Origin: Lysobacterales bacterium
GTDB lineage: Bacteria > Pseudomonadota > Gammaproteobacteria > Xanthomonadales > Xanthomonadaceae
Length of the DNA stretch: 64,000 nucleotides
Direction: 5' to 3'
Assembly: GCA_016718605.1 (NCBI GenBank)
Contig: JADKCY010000001.1
Coordinates: forward strand, 62,001 to 126,000
Under the pieces are notes generated by a model that saw only the letters and a list, made by a program, of their open reading frames with translations, did no database searches and was not told the DNA's origin. Below, one piece after another: positions 52,497-60,826 of the stretch (position 1 is its first letter; each line of letters begins with the position of its first letter). Made by a program: the position numbers and the translations under genes.

Positions 52497-54413
52497 TCAA
52501 AAACCGGACTGCATTCCAACGCGCAAGGCGCGCGTTGCCACCAACTGAGTGATGCACTGCACGTCGCCATCCATAGCGCGATCCGCGCGCATGAAGTCAA
52601 TGTGTTGACGAATCTGAGCATGCAGCCTCGCCACCGCTGCTCCCGGATGAAAATCATCACTGCTGGCGAGTGCCTCGGTCAGCGACTGCACTTCCTTTTC
52701 GAACTGTGCACGCGCAGGGTGATCCGTCGCAGGTGCATTGCTGACCTTTTCCGCCAATCGCCGCCAGTCACCGGATTGCGCCAAATGCCGCGCGGCGTTC
52801 AGCATGTCCTGGCGGAAATCCAAAGCCTGCGCAGCGGTATACAACTCCAATGCGACGACATGCGCCAGATCGGCGCACATCTCCAACACATGGCGCGCTT
52901 CGTTGGCGCCCATCGAAACGTGATCTTCGGCATTGGCACTGGTTGGCACCGAGTACACCGAAGCCGGATGGGCTCGGGTCGCAAGATCATTGACCAAGGC
53001 CGCAGCGGTGTACTGCACGATCATGAAGCCCGAATCGGTGGCATCTTCGTTTCCGGTCAGAAACGCAGGCAACCCGTCATTGGTGGCGGGGTCGACCAGT
53101 TTGTTCAAGCGTCGCTCAGAGATACTCGCCAACACCGGAATCGCTGCCTTGAGGTAGCTCATCGCCAAGGCCAAGGGCATGCCGTGGAAATGGCCTGCCG
53201 AGATGACCTGATCCTCGATATATCGCGGATTCTCGGCATCCGGAAAAACCAAGGGATTGTCGGTGACCGCATTGAGTTCGATATCGAGCACACGCTCGGC
53301 CTGTGCCAATGCGTCGCGTATCGCGCCATGCACTTGCGGCATGCAACGCAAACAATAGGCATCCTGCGGCTGATGCTTTTTGCCACCTTTGAACGGAAGA
53401 AACCGCGCGTAAAACGACTCGCGACCATGACGCTGACTGGGCGGCACGTAATCCCAGGCAATATCAAAACGCAGTGCTTGCTGATCGGGCGACTGCCAGG
53501 CATCTGCCAACCAAGGCTTGAAGCGCGGCACCATGTGGTAGGCGATATCAAGCAAGCTGGAGCCCGCCGTCAGTTCGCGGATGTGAGCTGCTGTCGCCAC
53601 TTGCCCGGGATGCGGTCGCAGCGCGTGTACTTCCGTCCGAAACGCGCTGCTGCGACCCGCGAAACCATCAAGGGTCATCGCCGCGGCAGCATCCGCAAGG
53701 TCGCACAAGTAGTGCAAGTGATCGACCGCCAACACGCCACAGGCCAACATCTGCGCAGTGCCATTGTTCAGTGCGAGTCCTTCCTTGAACGATAAACGCA
53801 CCGGGCTCAAACCGACCTTGGCCAGTGCGTCGGCACCGGGCATGCGCTGGCCATCGACGAAGGCCTCACCACCACCGAGCAACACGATGGCCAAGTGAGA
53901 CAGTGGCGCAAGATCGCCACTCGCACCAACGGAACCCTTCTGCGGTACAACTGGTACCACACCGCGATTGAGCATTTCAGCGAGCGACTGCAGGGTTGAC
54001 GGGCGAATTCCCGAATGACCACGCAACAGCGTGTTGATGCGGATTGCCAACATCGCCCGCACCACCTCGGCGGCGAAGGGGTCACCCACGCAGACGGCGT
54101 GGGTCACGATCAAGTTGTGTTGCAACTCCTCCAGCAAGGTCATGTCGTTGCACTGCGGGTTGCCGCCGGGCAACTCATCACGCGCCCGATGCGCACCCAG
54201 CAAGCGGTCCGCGTTGCTGCCAAAACCGGTGGTTACGCCATAGATTGGCTCCTGCCGCTGCACCTGTTCGGCCAGAAAATTCGCAGCTTTCGCAACGCGT
54301 CGCAGTGCTTTCGGGCATAACTCGACGGCGTATTCAGCGCGTGCGAGGCGCAACAGATCGGCACGACAAAGCGATTGGCCGTCGAGTAGGACGGCAGGGC
54401 GAGAAACAGTCAT
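52497..54413 (-). CDS. Aromatic amino acid/histidine ammonia-lyase family enzyme, enlarged
   Basis: The protein has 638 residues. The MIO cofactor triad ASG (164-166) lies in GSVGASGDLAPLSH, with YGVTTGFGSNADRL, NEDATDSGFMIVQY and ELNAVTDNPLVF also conserved. Bacterial HutH is ~510 residues. Here there is an insertion after TGFG (ARDELPGGNPQCNDM) and a longer C-terminus, as in plant-like and some cyanobacterial lyases. It removes ammonia non-oxidatively from an aromatic amino acid. His, Phe or Tyr cannot be decided by eye. No hutU or hutI is adjacent, which argues against a simple histidine-use operon. It is between dsrE-like and DUF1684 genes. Confidence 0.88.
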   Translation of the reverse strand: MTVSRPAVLLDGQSLCRADLLRLARAEYAVELCPKALRRVAKAANFLAEQVQRQEPIYGVTTGFGSNADRLLGAHRARDELPGGNPQCNDMTLLEELQHNLIVTHAVCVGDPFAAEVVRAMLAIRINTLLRGHSGIRPSTLQSLAEMLNRGVVPVVPQKGSVGASGDLAPLSHLAIVLLGGGEAFVDGQRMPGADALAKVGLSPVRLSFKEGLALNNGTAQMLACGVLAVDHLHYLCDLADAAAAMTLDGFAGRSSAFRTEVHALRPHPGQVATAAHIRELTAGSSLLDIAYHMVPRFKPWLADAWQSPDQQALRFDIAWDYVPPSQRHGRESFYARFLPFKGGKKHQPQDAYCLRCMPQVHGAIRDALAQAERVLDIELNAVTDNPLVFPDAENPRYIEDQVISAGHFHGMPLALAMSYLKAAIPVLASISERRLNKLVDPATNDGLPAFLTGNEDATDSGFMIVQYTAAALVNDLATRAHPASVYSVPTSANAEDHVSMGANEARHVLEMCADLAHVVALELYTAAQALDFRQDMLNAARHLAQSGDWRRLAEKVSNAPATDHPARAQFEKEVQSLTEALASSDDFHPGAAVARLHAQIRQHIDFMRADRAMDGDVQCITQLVATRALRVGMQSGF

Positions 54414-54495
54414 TGCAGGCGAACTCGACAACGGGGAGGCGCATTGTCCGGGGTTTGCGCGACGCAGAAAACCCGCGACCGCAAATTACCAACCA

Positions 54496-54942
54496 TCAGG
54501 GCTTGATGTAGGCCGCGTGCTCTTCCAACTGCAAGCGTGCAAGTTCCTGTACGCCTGCGGGAACGACCTGAACGTCGAACAGCAATTGGTCGACAGGAAT
54601 TTGGCGGCCTTCCAGGGTATTGCCACACACTCGAAATTCCACACCCTCGGCAATCAAGGGTTCAACCATCACGTCATAGGTATTGCCGCGACTGTCCTTG
54701 GCACCACTCAGCAGAAAGTCCACGCCGGGTCCGTTGGCCACAACGACAATCTTGATATCCGCGTCAGCGCGGCGGTGGTTTTGCACATTGCGCAACGCAA
54801 AGCTCGCCTGCTGACTGTCGCTAACATGGTAGACGACGGTGCGTTTGGATGACGCCTCTGCGGCGCTGGCAGCGTGCACAAGGACAAACAGGAGACTCAA
54901 CGACACGGCAAGCAGCACACGAAATGCAAGGGGACGCTGCAT
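54496..54942 (-). CDS. Periplasmic DsrE-family protein
   Basis: The protein has 148 residues from MQRPLAFRVLLAVSLSLLFV (signal peptide to ~28). The mature part has TVVYHVSDSQQASFALRNVQ, IKIVVVANGPGVDFLL and FRVCGNTLEGRQI with a single cysteine at 106. This is the DsrE-like fold common beside sulfur-oxidation and other redox genes. A direct role in sulfur-atom transfer is possible but not shown. It lies 38 bp after cbbR on the same strand and 82 bp before the lyase gene. Confidence 0.82.
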   Translation of the reverse strand: MQRPLAFRVLLAVSLSLLFVLVHAASAAEASSKRTVVYHVSDSQQASFALRNVQNHRRADADIKIVVVANGPGVDFLLSGAKDSRGNTYDVMVEPLIAEGVEFRVCGNTLEGRQIPVDQLLFDVQVVPAGVQELARLQLEEHAAYIKP

Positions 54943-54980
54943 GACAACCTCGAGAGAATACGAAAAACGCAATCCTACCC

Positions 54981-55964
54981 TCACTTGGGCGTATCTGGCG
55001 CCCGTTCAGCGAGCGTCGCCGCGAGAACGCCGTCTGACTTGGCCCAATCGCGATCCTGACTCAACAGGTATGTTTCGCCTTCACGCAAGATGAACTGCTT
55101 GAACGCTTCTGCAGCCGGAGAAAGCGTGCGCGGCAGCAGGCGAACCACATTCCATGTTCGCATCAATGGGCTGCCCTCGACGGGTAGCACGTGCAACAAA
55201 CCGGATTTCAGTTCAAGCCACAGCGTGTGCAGCGAAAGAAAACTCAGCCCCATTCCCGCCATCACAGCCTGTTTGATCGACTCGTTGCTGGGCATTTCCA
55301 TCAGCACGCTGATTGGTGCGTTGTAGTCTGCGAAAAAACTCTCCATCGCCGCCCGTGTGCCGGAGGCCTCCTCGCGAACGATGAAGCCATGGCCGCCGAG
55401 ATCTGCCGCCCGAATCGTGGTCTGCATCAACAACGGATGGCCAGGCGGGGCAACAAATACATGTGGATGGCCAGCAAAGGCTTCCGCGCGTGTCGCCAGT
55501 CCCTTCGGCGCACGGCCCATGATCGCGAGATCGATCTCGTTACTCTGCAGCAGCATCACCAGATGCTCTCGATTGTTTCCGACCCGCAGGCGCACTTCAA
55601 TGCCGGGGTGCAATTGCCGAAAACGCGCGAGCAGGTGCGGCACGAAGTACTTCGCTGTACTGACCATGCCAACGGTGAGCGAGCCACTCTCCAAACGTTG
55701 CAGTTTGGCCAGCGCGTCTTCGGCCTCGCGCAACGTAGCGACGATGCGTTTGGCGTAGACGAGAAAGTACTCGCCACCGGTGGTCAGGCTCAGTTGCTTG
55801 CCACGGCGGTCAAACAAACGCACTCCAACGGCGCCTTCGAGTTCCTTCATTTGCAACGTCACCGCGGGTGGCGTCAGGTGCAGGCGTTCGGCAGCCCGCG
55901 CGAAATTAAGGCTGCGGGCAGCTTCGATGAAGGTATGAATCTGACGCAAGGTGGCATTCTTCAT
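54981..55964 (-). CDS. cbbR: LysR-type regulator of the cbb operon
   Basis: The protein has 327 residues. The winged helix-turn-helix at 1-60 reads LRQIHTFIEAARSLNFARAA and LTPPAVTLQMKELEGAVGV. The substrate-binding region follows with SGSLTVGMVSTAKYFVPHLL, a run typical of CbbR. It is divergent from cbbL with 108 bp between starts, the usual CbbR layout. CbbR activates Calvin-cycle genes in response to metabolites such as RuBP, ATP or NADPH. It may also head a leftward operon with the DsrE-like, lyase and DUF1684 genes. Confidence 0.93.
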   Translation of the reverse strand: MKNATLRQIHTFIEAARSLNFARAAERLHLTPPAVTLQMKELEGAVGVRLFDRRGKQLSLTTGGEYFLVYAKRIVATLREAEDALAKLQRLESGSLTVGMVSTAKYFVPHLLARFRQLHPGIEVRLRVGNNREHLVMLLQSNEIDLAIMGRAPKGLATRAEAFAGHPHVFVAPPGHPLLMQTTIRAADLGGHGFIVREEASGTRAAMESFFADYNAPISVLMEMPSNESIKQAVMAGMGLSFLSLHTLWLELKSGLLHVLPVEGSPLMRTWNVVRLLPRTLSPAAEAFKQFILREGETYLLSQDRDWAKSDGVLAATLAERAPDTPK

Positions 55965-55977
55965 TAAGAATCCCTAA
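55964..55977 (+). promoter_or_regulatory. Candidate CbbR binding site
   Basis: The sequence tta-N8-taa (55964-55977) matches the TNA-N7/8-TNA pattern described for CbbR sites. It touches the cbbR start codon and lies ~37 bp before the proposed cbbL -35 box. This placement would allow both activation of cbbL and autoregulation. Confidence 0.45.
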
Positions 55978-56000
55978 ATCCTGAATGATGCAATCGTCAA

Positions 56001-56029
56001 TTTACCTTATCCAATGCAGCAACTACAGT
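56001..56029 (+). promoter_or_regulatory. Candidate cbb operon promoter
   Basis: TTTACC (56001-56006) and TACAGT (56024-56029) are 17 bp apart, each matching the sigma-70 consensus at four of six positions. Weak boxes are expected for an activator-dependent promoter. The start site would fall about 36 bp before cbbL. Confidence 0.5.
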
Positions 56030-56072
56030 CTGGCCACCCCGGTACAGGTCCGGGACACCAGAGAGAGCCGTC

Positions 56073-57554
56073 ATGAGTTCACAAGACACGACCGCCGGTG
56101 CCGATACCGCCATCACCGACAAAAAAAAGCGCTATAGCGCAGGCGTGCTGAAGTACCGCCAGATGGGCTATTGGGACGCCGACTACGTCCCGAAAGAGAC
56201 CGACACCCTGTGCCTGTTTCGCATCACGCCGCAAGATGGGGTGGATCCCATCGAGGCCGCTGCCGCGGTCGCCGGAGAATCAAGCACCGCGACGTGGACG
56301 GTCGTCTGGACCGATCGCCTGACGGCTTGCGACAGCTATCGCGCCAAGGCATACAAGGTCGAGCCGGTCCCAAACACTCCCGGGCAGTACTTTTGCTGGG
56401 TCGCCTACGACATCATCCTGTTTGAAGAAGGCTCGATCGCCAATATCACGGCGAGCCTCATCGGAAACGTCTTTAGCTTCAAGCCCTTGAAAGCCGCGCG
56501 CCTGGAAGACATCCGCATGCCGGTGGCGTTGGTGAAAACCTTCAAGGGTCCGCCCTGCGGCTTGGTCACCGAGCGCGAGCGCCTCGACAAGTTTGGCCGC
56601 CCCTTGCTGGGCGCCACCACCAAGCCGAAGTTGGGACTGTCGGGCCGCAACTATGGCCGCGTGATTTACGAAGGATTGAAGGGCGGTCTGGACTTCATGA
56701 AGGACGACGAGAACATCAACTCGCAACCCTTCATGCACTGGCGTGACCGCTTTCTCTACGTCATGGATGGCGTCAACAAAGCCAGTGCCGCGACCGGCGA
56801 GGTGAAAGGCTCCTACCTGAACGTCACCGGCGCGACCATGGAAGATATCTATGAGCGTGCAGAATTCGCTAAGGAACTGGGCTCGGTCGTGATCATGCTG
56901 GATCTGATCATCGGATGGAGCGCGATCCAAAGCATGGCTAACTGGGCACGCAAGAACGACATGATCGTGCACATGCATCGCGCTGGTCACGGCACTTACA
57001 CACGTCAGAAGAACCACGGCGTCAGCTTCCGCGTGATGGCGAAATGGCTGCGTCTGGCCGGTGTCGATCATCTGCATACCGGCACCGCCGTCGGCAAACT
57101 CGAAGGCGACCCGATGACGGTGCAGGGCTACTACAACGTGTGTCGTGACAGCTACACCAAACAGGATCTGCCCCGCGGACTATTCTTCGATCAGGATTGG
57201 TGCGATACCAAAAAGGTCATGCCAGTAGCCTCTGGCGGCATCCATGCCGGACAAATGCACCAACTCATCGATCTGTTTGGTGATGATGTCATCCTGCAAT
57301 TCGGTGGCGGCACGATCGGCCATCCGGCAGGCATTCAAGCGGGTGCTGTCGCCAACCGCGTCGCTTTGGAGGCGATGGTCAAAGCGCGCAACGAAGGCAA
57401 GGACATCAAGAACGAAGGGCCGGAGATTCTCCGCAAGGCCGCGCAGTTCTGCACTCCGCTGAAACAGGCGCTGGATACCTGGGGTGACATCAGCTTCAAC
57501 TACGCCAGCACCGACACCAGTGACTACGCCGTCACGCCGGCCACTTCGAACTGA
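56073..57554 (+). CDS. cbbL: RuBisCO large subunit, form IC (red type)
   Basis: The protein has 493 residues after a gagagag ribosome site. Red-type sequence is clear in KKKRYSAGVLKYRQMGYWDA. Catalytic elements are TTKPKLGLSG (K184), GGLDFMKDDEN with the carbamylated K210 and metal ligands D212/E213, HMHRAGHGTYTRQ, loop 6 in GTAVGKLEGDP, and the phosphate loop FGGGTIGHPAGIQAGA. It carboxylates ribulose 1,5-bisphosphate in the Calvin cycle, as an L8S8 complex. The red-type activase CbbX encoded downstream confirms the type. No carboxysome genes are present. Confidence 0.98.
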   Translation: MSSQDTTAGADTAITDKKKRYSAGVLKYRQMGYWDADYVPKETDTLCLFRITPQDGVDPIEAAAAVAGESSTATWTVVWTDRLTACDSYRAKAYKVEPVPNTPGQYFCWVAYDIILFEEGSIANITASLIGNVFSFKPLKAARLEDIRMPVALVKTFKGPPCGLVTERERLDKFGRPLLGATTKPKLGLSGRNYGRVIYEGLKGGLDFMKDDENINSQPFMHWRDRFLYVMDGVNKASAATGEVKGSYLNVTGATMEDIYERAEFAKELGSVVIMLDLIIGWSAIQSMANWARKNDMIVHMHRAGHGTYTRQKNHGVSFRVMAKWLRLAGVDHLHTGTAVGKLEGDPMTVQGYYNVCRDSYTKQDLPRGLFFDQDWCDTKKVMPVASGGIHAGQMHQLIDLFGDDVILQFGGGTIGHPAGIQAGAVANRVALEAMVKARNEGKDIKNEGPEILRKAAQFCTPLKQALDTWGDISFNYASTDTSDYAVTPATSN

Positions 57555-57571
57555 TCGAGGAGTAAACGACC

Positions 57572-58009
57572 ATGATGACCAACCCGACCGGACGTCTGAC
57601 CCAGGGCCAGTTCTCCTTCTTGCCCGATCTGACCGACGAAGAAATCGCGCTGCAGATTCAGTATGGCTTGAGCAAAGGCTATGCCTGGAGCGTCGAGTAC
57701 ACCGACGATCCCCACCCACGCAACACGTATTGGGAAATGTATGGCATGCCGATGTTCGATCTTCAGGATCCAGCCGGAGTGTTGATGGAAGTCAACAACT
57801 GCCGCAAGACCTTTCCAAACCACTACATTCGTTTGATGGCCTTCGACAGCACCCGCAATGTCGAGTCGATTGCGATGAGCTTCATCGTCAATCGCCCGGC
57901 TAGGGAGCCTGGCTTTGCCTTGGTTCGACAGGAAGTGAATGGTCGCAGCATGCGCTACACCATCCATAGCTATGCGACGGACAAGGCAGAGTCCGAGCGC
58001 TACGACTGA
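57572..58009 (+). CDS. cbbS: RuBisCO small subunit, red type
   Basis: The protein has 145 residues, with a gaggag site upstream. Conserved sequence runs RLTQGQFSFLPDLTDEEIAL, DDPHPRNTYWEMYGMPMFDL and EVNNCRKTFPNHYIRLMAFD. The C-terminal ~30 residues (ALVRQEVNGRSMRYTIHSYA) form the beta-hairpin extension found in red-type small subunits, which lines the central channel. It is 17 bp after cbbL. Confidence 0.98.
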   Translation: MMTNPTGRLTQGQFSFLPDLTDEEIALQIQYGLSKGYAWSVEYTDDPHPRNTYWEMYGMPMFDLQDPAGVLMEVNNCRKTFPNHYIRLMAFDSTRNVESIAMSFIVNRPAREPGFALVRQEVNGRSMRYTIHSYATDKAESERYD

Positions 58010-58036
58010 CGCTCTCATCGCATCGCTTGCCAATCG

Positions 58037-58068
58037 CATGAAAACGGGCTTTGCTGCCCGTTTTCATG
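58037..58068 (+). terminator. Strong hairpin between cbbS and rpe
   Basis: A perfect 13-bp stem (catgaaaacgggc/gcccgttttcatg) with a 6-nt loop lies 27 bp after cbbS and 25 bp before rpe. The 3' arm contains tttt but no T tract follows the stem. It probably thins transcription or protects the cbbLS message, so that RuBisCO is made in excess of the other enzymes. Confidence 0.65.
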
Positions 58069-58093
58069 TTCATCATCGCAAGGAGTCGCTCCC

Positions 58094-58765
58094 ATGGTTC
58101 GCATCGCCCCCAGCATTCTGTCTGCCGACTTTGCCCGTCTGGGTGAGGAAGTGCGCAATGTAATCGCCGCCGGCGCGGACTGGATTCACTTCGATGTCAT
58201 GGACAACCACTACGTCCCCAATCTGACCATTGGTCCAGGGGTGGCGCAGGCAATCAAGCCGCATTGCGTGGATCCACAAGGCAAACCGGTGCCATTGGAT
58301 GTGCATTTGATGGTGCGGCCAGTCGATGAGCTCGCCCTCGCATTTGCCAAGGCCGGTGCGGATTACATCAGTTTTCACCCCGATGCCAGCACACATGTGG
58401 ATCGGACCCTGCAGCTGATCCGTGGCGCTGGCTGCAAAGCAGGACTGGTGTTCAACCCGGCCGCATCGATGGATGTTTTGGAATGGGTCATCGACAAGGT
58501 CGATCTGATCCTGATCATGAGCGTCAATCCCGGCTTCGGCGGACAGAGTTTCATCGACAGCGCACTACGCAAGTTGGAACAAGCCCGAACCCTGATCGAT
58601 GCCAGCGGACGTGACATCCGGCTGGAAGTCGATGGCGGTGTGAAGGTGGACAACTTCCGTCGAATTGTCGATGCCGGCGCCGATACGCTGGTGGCGGGCA
58701 GTGCCATTTTCAGCCAACCTGACTATGCCTCGGTCATCCAAGCGATGCGCGCGCAACTCGACTGA
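58094..58765 (+). CDS. rpe: Ribulose-phosphate 3-epimerase
   Basis: The protein has 223 residues. TIM-barrel motifs are IAPSILSADFARLGEEV, WIHFDVMDNHYVPNLTIGP (metal histidine and aspartate), DVHLMVRPVD, MSVNPGFGGQSFI and LEVDGGVKVDN. It interconverts ribulose and xylulose 5-phosphate, here for RuBP regeneration (CbbE role). It is the third gene of the cbb operon. Confidence 0.97.
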   Translation: MVRIAPSILSADFARLGEEVRNVIAAGADWIHFDVMDNHYVPNLTIGPGVAQAIKPHCVDPQGKPVPLDVHLMVRPVDELALAFAKAGADYISFHPDASTHVDRTLQLIRGAGCKAGLVFNPAASMDVLEWVIDKVDLILIMSVNPGFGGQSFIDSALRKLEQARTLIDASGRDIRLEVDGGVKVDNFRRIVDAGADTLVAGSAIFSQPDYASVIQAMRAQLD

Positions 58766-58773
58766 GGTGATCC

Positions 58774-59730
58774 ATGAGCACGCCGATGTACAACATCCCT
58801 GGCGCCAATCCCGTGAGCCCGTCAGCGCAAGCGCCTGAACCAAGTGCGCCTGCCTCGACTGCCAGAACGGTCGCCCAGGTGTTGCAAGAGAGTCGCATCG
58901 ACGAGGTCCTAGACGAGCTTGAGCGCGACTTGGTGGGCTTGGCGCCAGTTAAACAGCGCATCCGCGATATCGCTGCCCTGCTAGTGATAGACAAACTCCG
59001 AATGAATCTTGGACTGCAGGCCGAAAATCCCAGCCTGCACATGAGTTTCACCGGCAATCCAGGCACCGGCAAGACCACGGTCGCGATGCGTATGGCCGAG
59101 ATACTGTTCCGCCTCGGCTATGTACGCAAAGGTCATCTGGTCGCGGTGACGCGGGACGATCTGGTCGGGCAGTACATCGGTCATACCGCACCGAAAACCA
59201 AGGAAATTCTGAAAAAGGCGATGGGCGGTGTGCTGTTCATTGACGAGGCCTACTACCTGTATCGCCCTGACAACGAACGCGATTATGGACAGGAGGCGAT
59301 CGAAATCCTGCTGCAGGTAATGGAAAACCAGCGCAACGATCTGGTCGTCATTCTCGCCGGCTACAAAGACCGCATGGACACGTTCTTCCAGTCCAATCCG
59401 GGCATGAGCTCGCGGATCGCGCACCACCTTGACTTTCCCGACTACAGCGTCGACGAATTGGGTCGCATTGCACAGATGATGCTGGCCAAACAGCATTATC
59501 GCTTTGATGACGGCGTGGCTGACGTTTTCACCCAGTATCTGAAACGCCGCGTGCAGATGCCGCATTTCGCCAACGCACGCAGCGTGCGCAACGCGTTGGA
59601 CCGTGCACGACTGCGCCAGGCCAGTCGATTGTTCGCCGACCGCGAGCGCGAGCTCACGGCCGAGGATCTCACCACTCTGACGGCGGCCGACATTCTGGCC
59701 AGCCGCGTGTTCCAGGAATCATCTGTCTGA
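58774..59730 (+). CDS. cbbX: Red-type RuBisCO activase CbbX
   Basis: The protein has 318 residues. A Pro/Ala-rich N-terminus (~1-32) leads to the AAA+ domain: Walker A GNPGTGKTT (94-102), pore/arginine elements in DDLVGQYIGHTAPKTKEIL, Walker B GGVLFIDEAYYL, and sensor 1 VVILAGYKDRM. CbbX remodels inhibited red-type RuBisCO by pulling on the CbbL C-terminus and is activated by RuBP. It starts 8 bp after rpe with a gaggtga site. Confidence 0.97.
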   Translation: MSTPMYNIPGANPVSPSAQAPEPSAPASTARTVAQVLQESRIDEVLDELERDLVGLAPVKQRIRDIAALLVIDKLRMNLGLQAENPSLHMSFTGNPGTGKTTVAMRMAEILFRLGYVRKGHLVAVTRDDLVGQYIGHTAPKTKEILKKAMGGVLFIDEAYYLYRPDNERDYGQEAIEILLQVMENQRNDLVVILAGYKDRMDTFFQSNPGMSSRIAHHLDFPDYSVDELGRIAQMMLAKQHYRFDDGVADVFTQYLKRRVQMPHFANARSVRNALDRARLRQASRLFADRERELTAEDLTTLTAADILASRVFQESSV

Positions 59731-59740
59731 GGAGTCCGTC

Positions 59741-60817
59741 GTGCCGCTCTCGAAGCTACCTACCCTGACGCAATACCTGATCGATCAGCGTCGCCGCTTT
59801 CCGCAGGCCAGTGGCGAGCTCAATGCACTGATTCTCGACGTATCGATTGCCTGCAAAGCAATTGCCCGCACTGTTGCTTTCGGCTCGCTGGCTGACATCG
59901 CAAGCGCGGGCAGCGTCAATGTGCAGGGTGAAGAACAGAAGCCGCTGGATGTTGCAAGCAACGAGATGCTGATGCGCCAAACCGAGTGGTCGGGCCATCT
60001 GGCAGGCATGGCCTCCGAGGAAATGGATTCGCCGTACCAGATTCCGGGCGAATATCCGCGTGGCAAGTATCTATTGGTCTTCGATCCGCTAGACGGCTCA
60101 TCGAATATCGACGTCAACGTCTCGGTCGGCACGATTTTTTCGATTCTTCGTGCGCCGCAGGACGTCATCGACTCGGGCCGCGATGTCACTGATGAGGATT
60201 TCTTCCAGCCTGGCAGCACGCAAGTCGCCGCAGGCTATGCCTTATACGGACCGACCACGATGCTGGTACTGACCGTCGGCAATGGTGTGGTGGGTTTCAC
60301 GCTTGATCCCAACCTCGGTGAGTACAAGCTCACGCACCCGAATATCCAAGTACCAGAGGACACCAAAGAGTTTGCGATCAACTCCTCCAATAGCCGATTC
60401 TGGGAAGCACCGGTCAAACGCTATGTCGATGAGTGCCTAGCGGGAAAGACCGGCCCGCGTGGCAAGGATTTCAACATGCGCTGGATTGCCTCGATGGTGG
60501 CTGAAGCGCACCGCATCCTGATGCGCGGTGGGGTTTTCATGTATCCGCGCGACACCAAGGAGCCGACCAAGGCCGGGCGCCTGCGTCTGCTCTACGAAGC
60601 CTGCCCGATCGGTTTCATCATGGAACAGGCGGGAGGACGCGCCTCTACCGGTCGGGAGCCGATTCTCGGAGTGCCTCCAAATGCTCTGCACCAGAGGATC
60701 GGTCTGGTATTCGGCTCCCGCAACGAGGTCGAACGCATCGAGCGCTATCACGCCGAACCACAGCACAACGATTCCCCGATCCCCCTGTTCTCTGATCGCA
60801 GCCTGTTTCGCGACTAA
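59741..60817 (+). CDS. fbp: Fructose-1,6-bisphosphatase, class I
   Basis: The protein has 358 residues with a GTG start at 59741 (ggag 7 bp upstream). Metal-binding motif DPLDGSSNIDVNVSVGTIFS, sugar-phosphate site NSSNSRFWEAPVKRY, MRWIASMVAEAHRIL and YEACPIGFIMEQAGGRAS are conserved. In autotrophs this class (CbbF role) often also acts on sedoheptulose bisphosphate. It is 10 bp after cbbX. Confidence 0.96.
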   Translation: MPLSKLPTLTQYLIDQRRRFPQASGELNALILDVSIACKAIARTVAFGSLADIASAGSVNVQGEEQKPLDVASNEMLMRQTEWSGHLAGMASEEMDSPYQIPGEYPRGKYLLVFDPLDGSSNIDVNVSVGTIFSILRAPQDVIDSGRDVTDEDFFQPGSTQVAAGYALYGPTTMLVLTVGNGVVGFTLDPNLGEYKLTHPNIQVPEDTKEFAINSSNSRFWEAPVKRYVDECLAGKTGPRGKDFNMRWIASMVAEAHRILMRGGVFMYPRDTKEPTKAGRLRLLYEACPIGFIMEQAGGRASTGREPILGVPPNALHQRIGLVFGSRNEVERIERYHAEPQHNDSPIPLFSDRSLFRD

Positions 60818-60826
60818 GGAGTTGTC

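Noticed and set aside
52134..53795. 553-residue plus-strand open frame opposite the ammonia-lyase
   Set aside because: The opposite strand has the MIO motif and full family sequence; this frame has no recognisable pattern.
56013..56072. Hairpin-like ccccggtacaggtccggg in the cbbL leader as a riboswitch
   Set aside because: Short and interrupted; no known aptamer pattern, so not listed as a feature.
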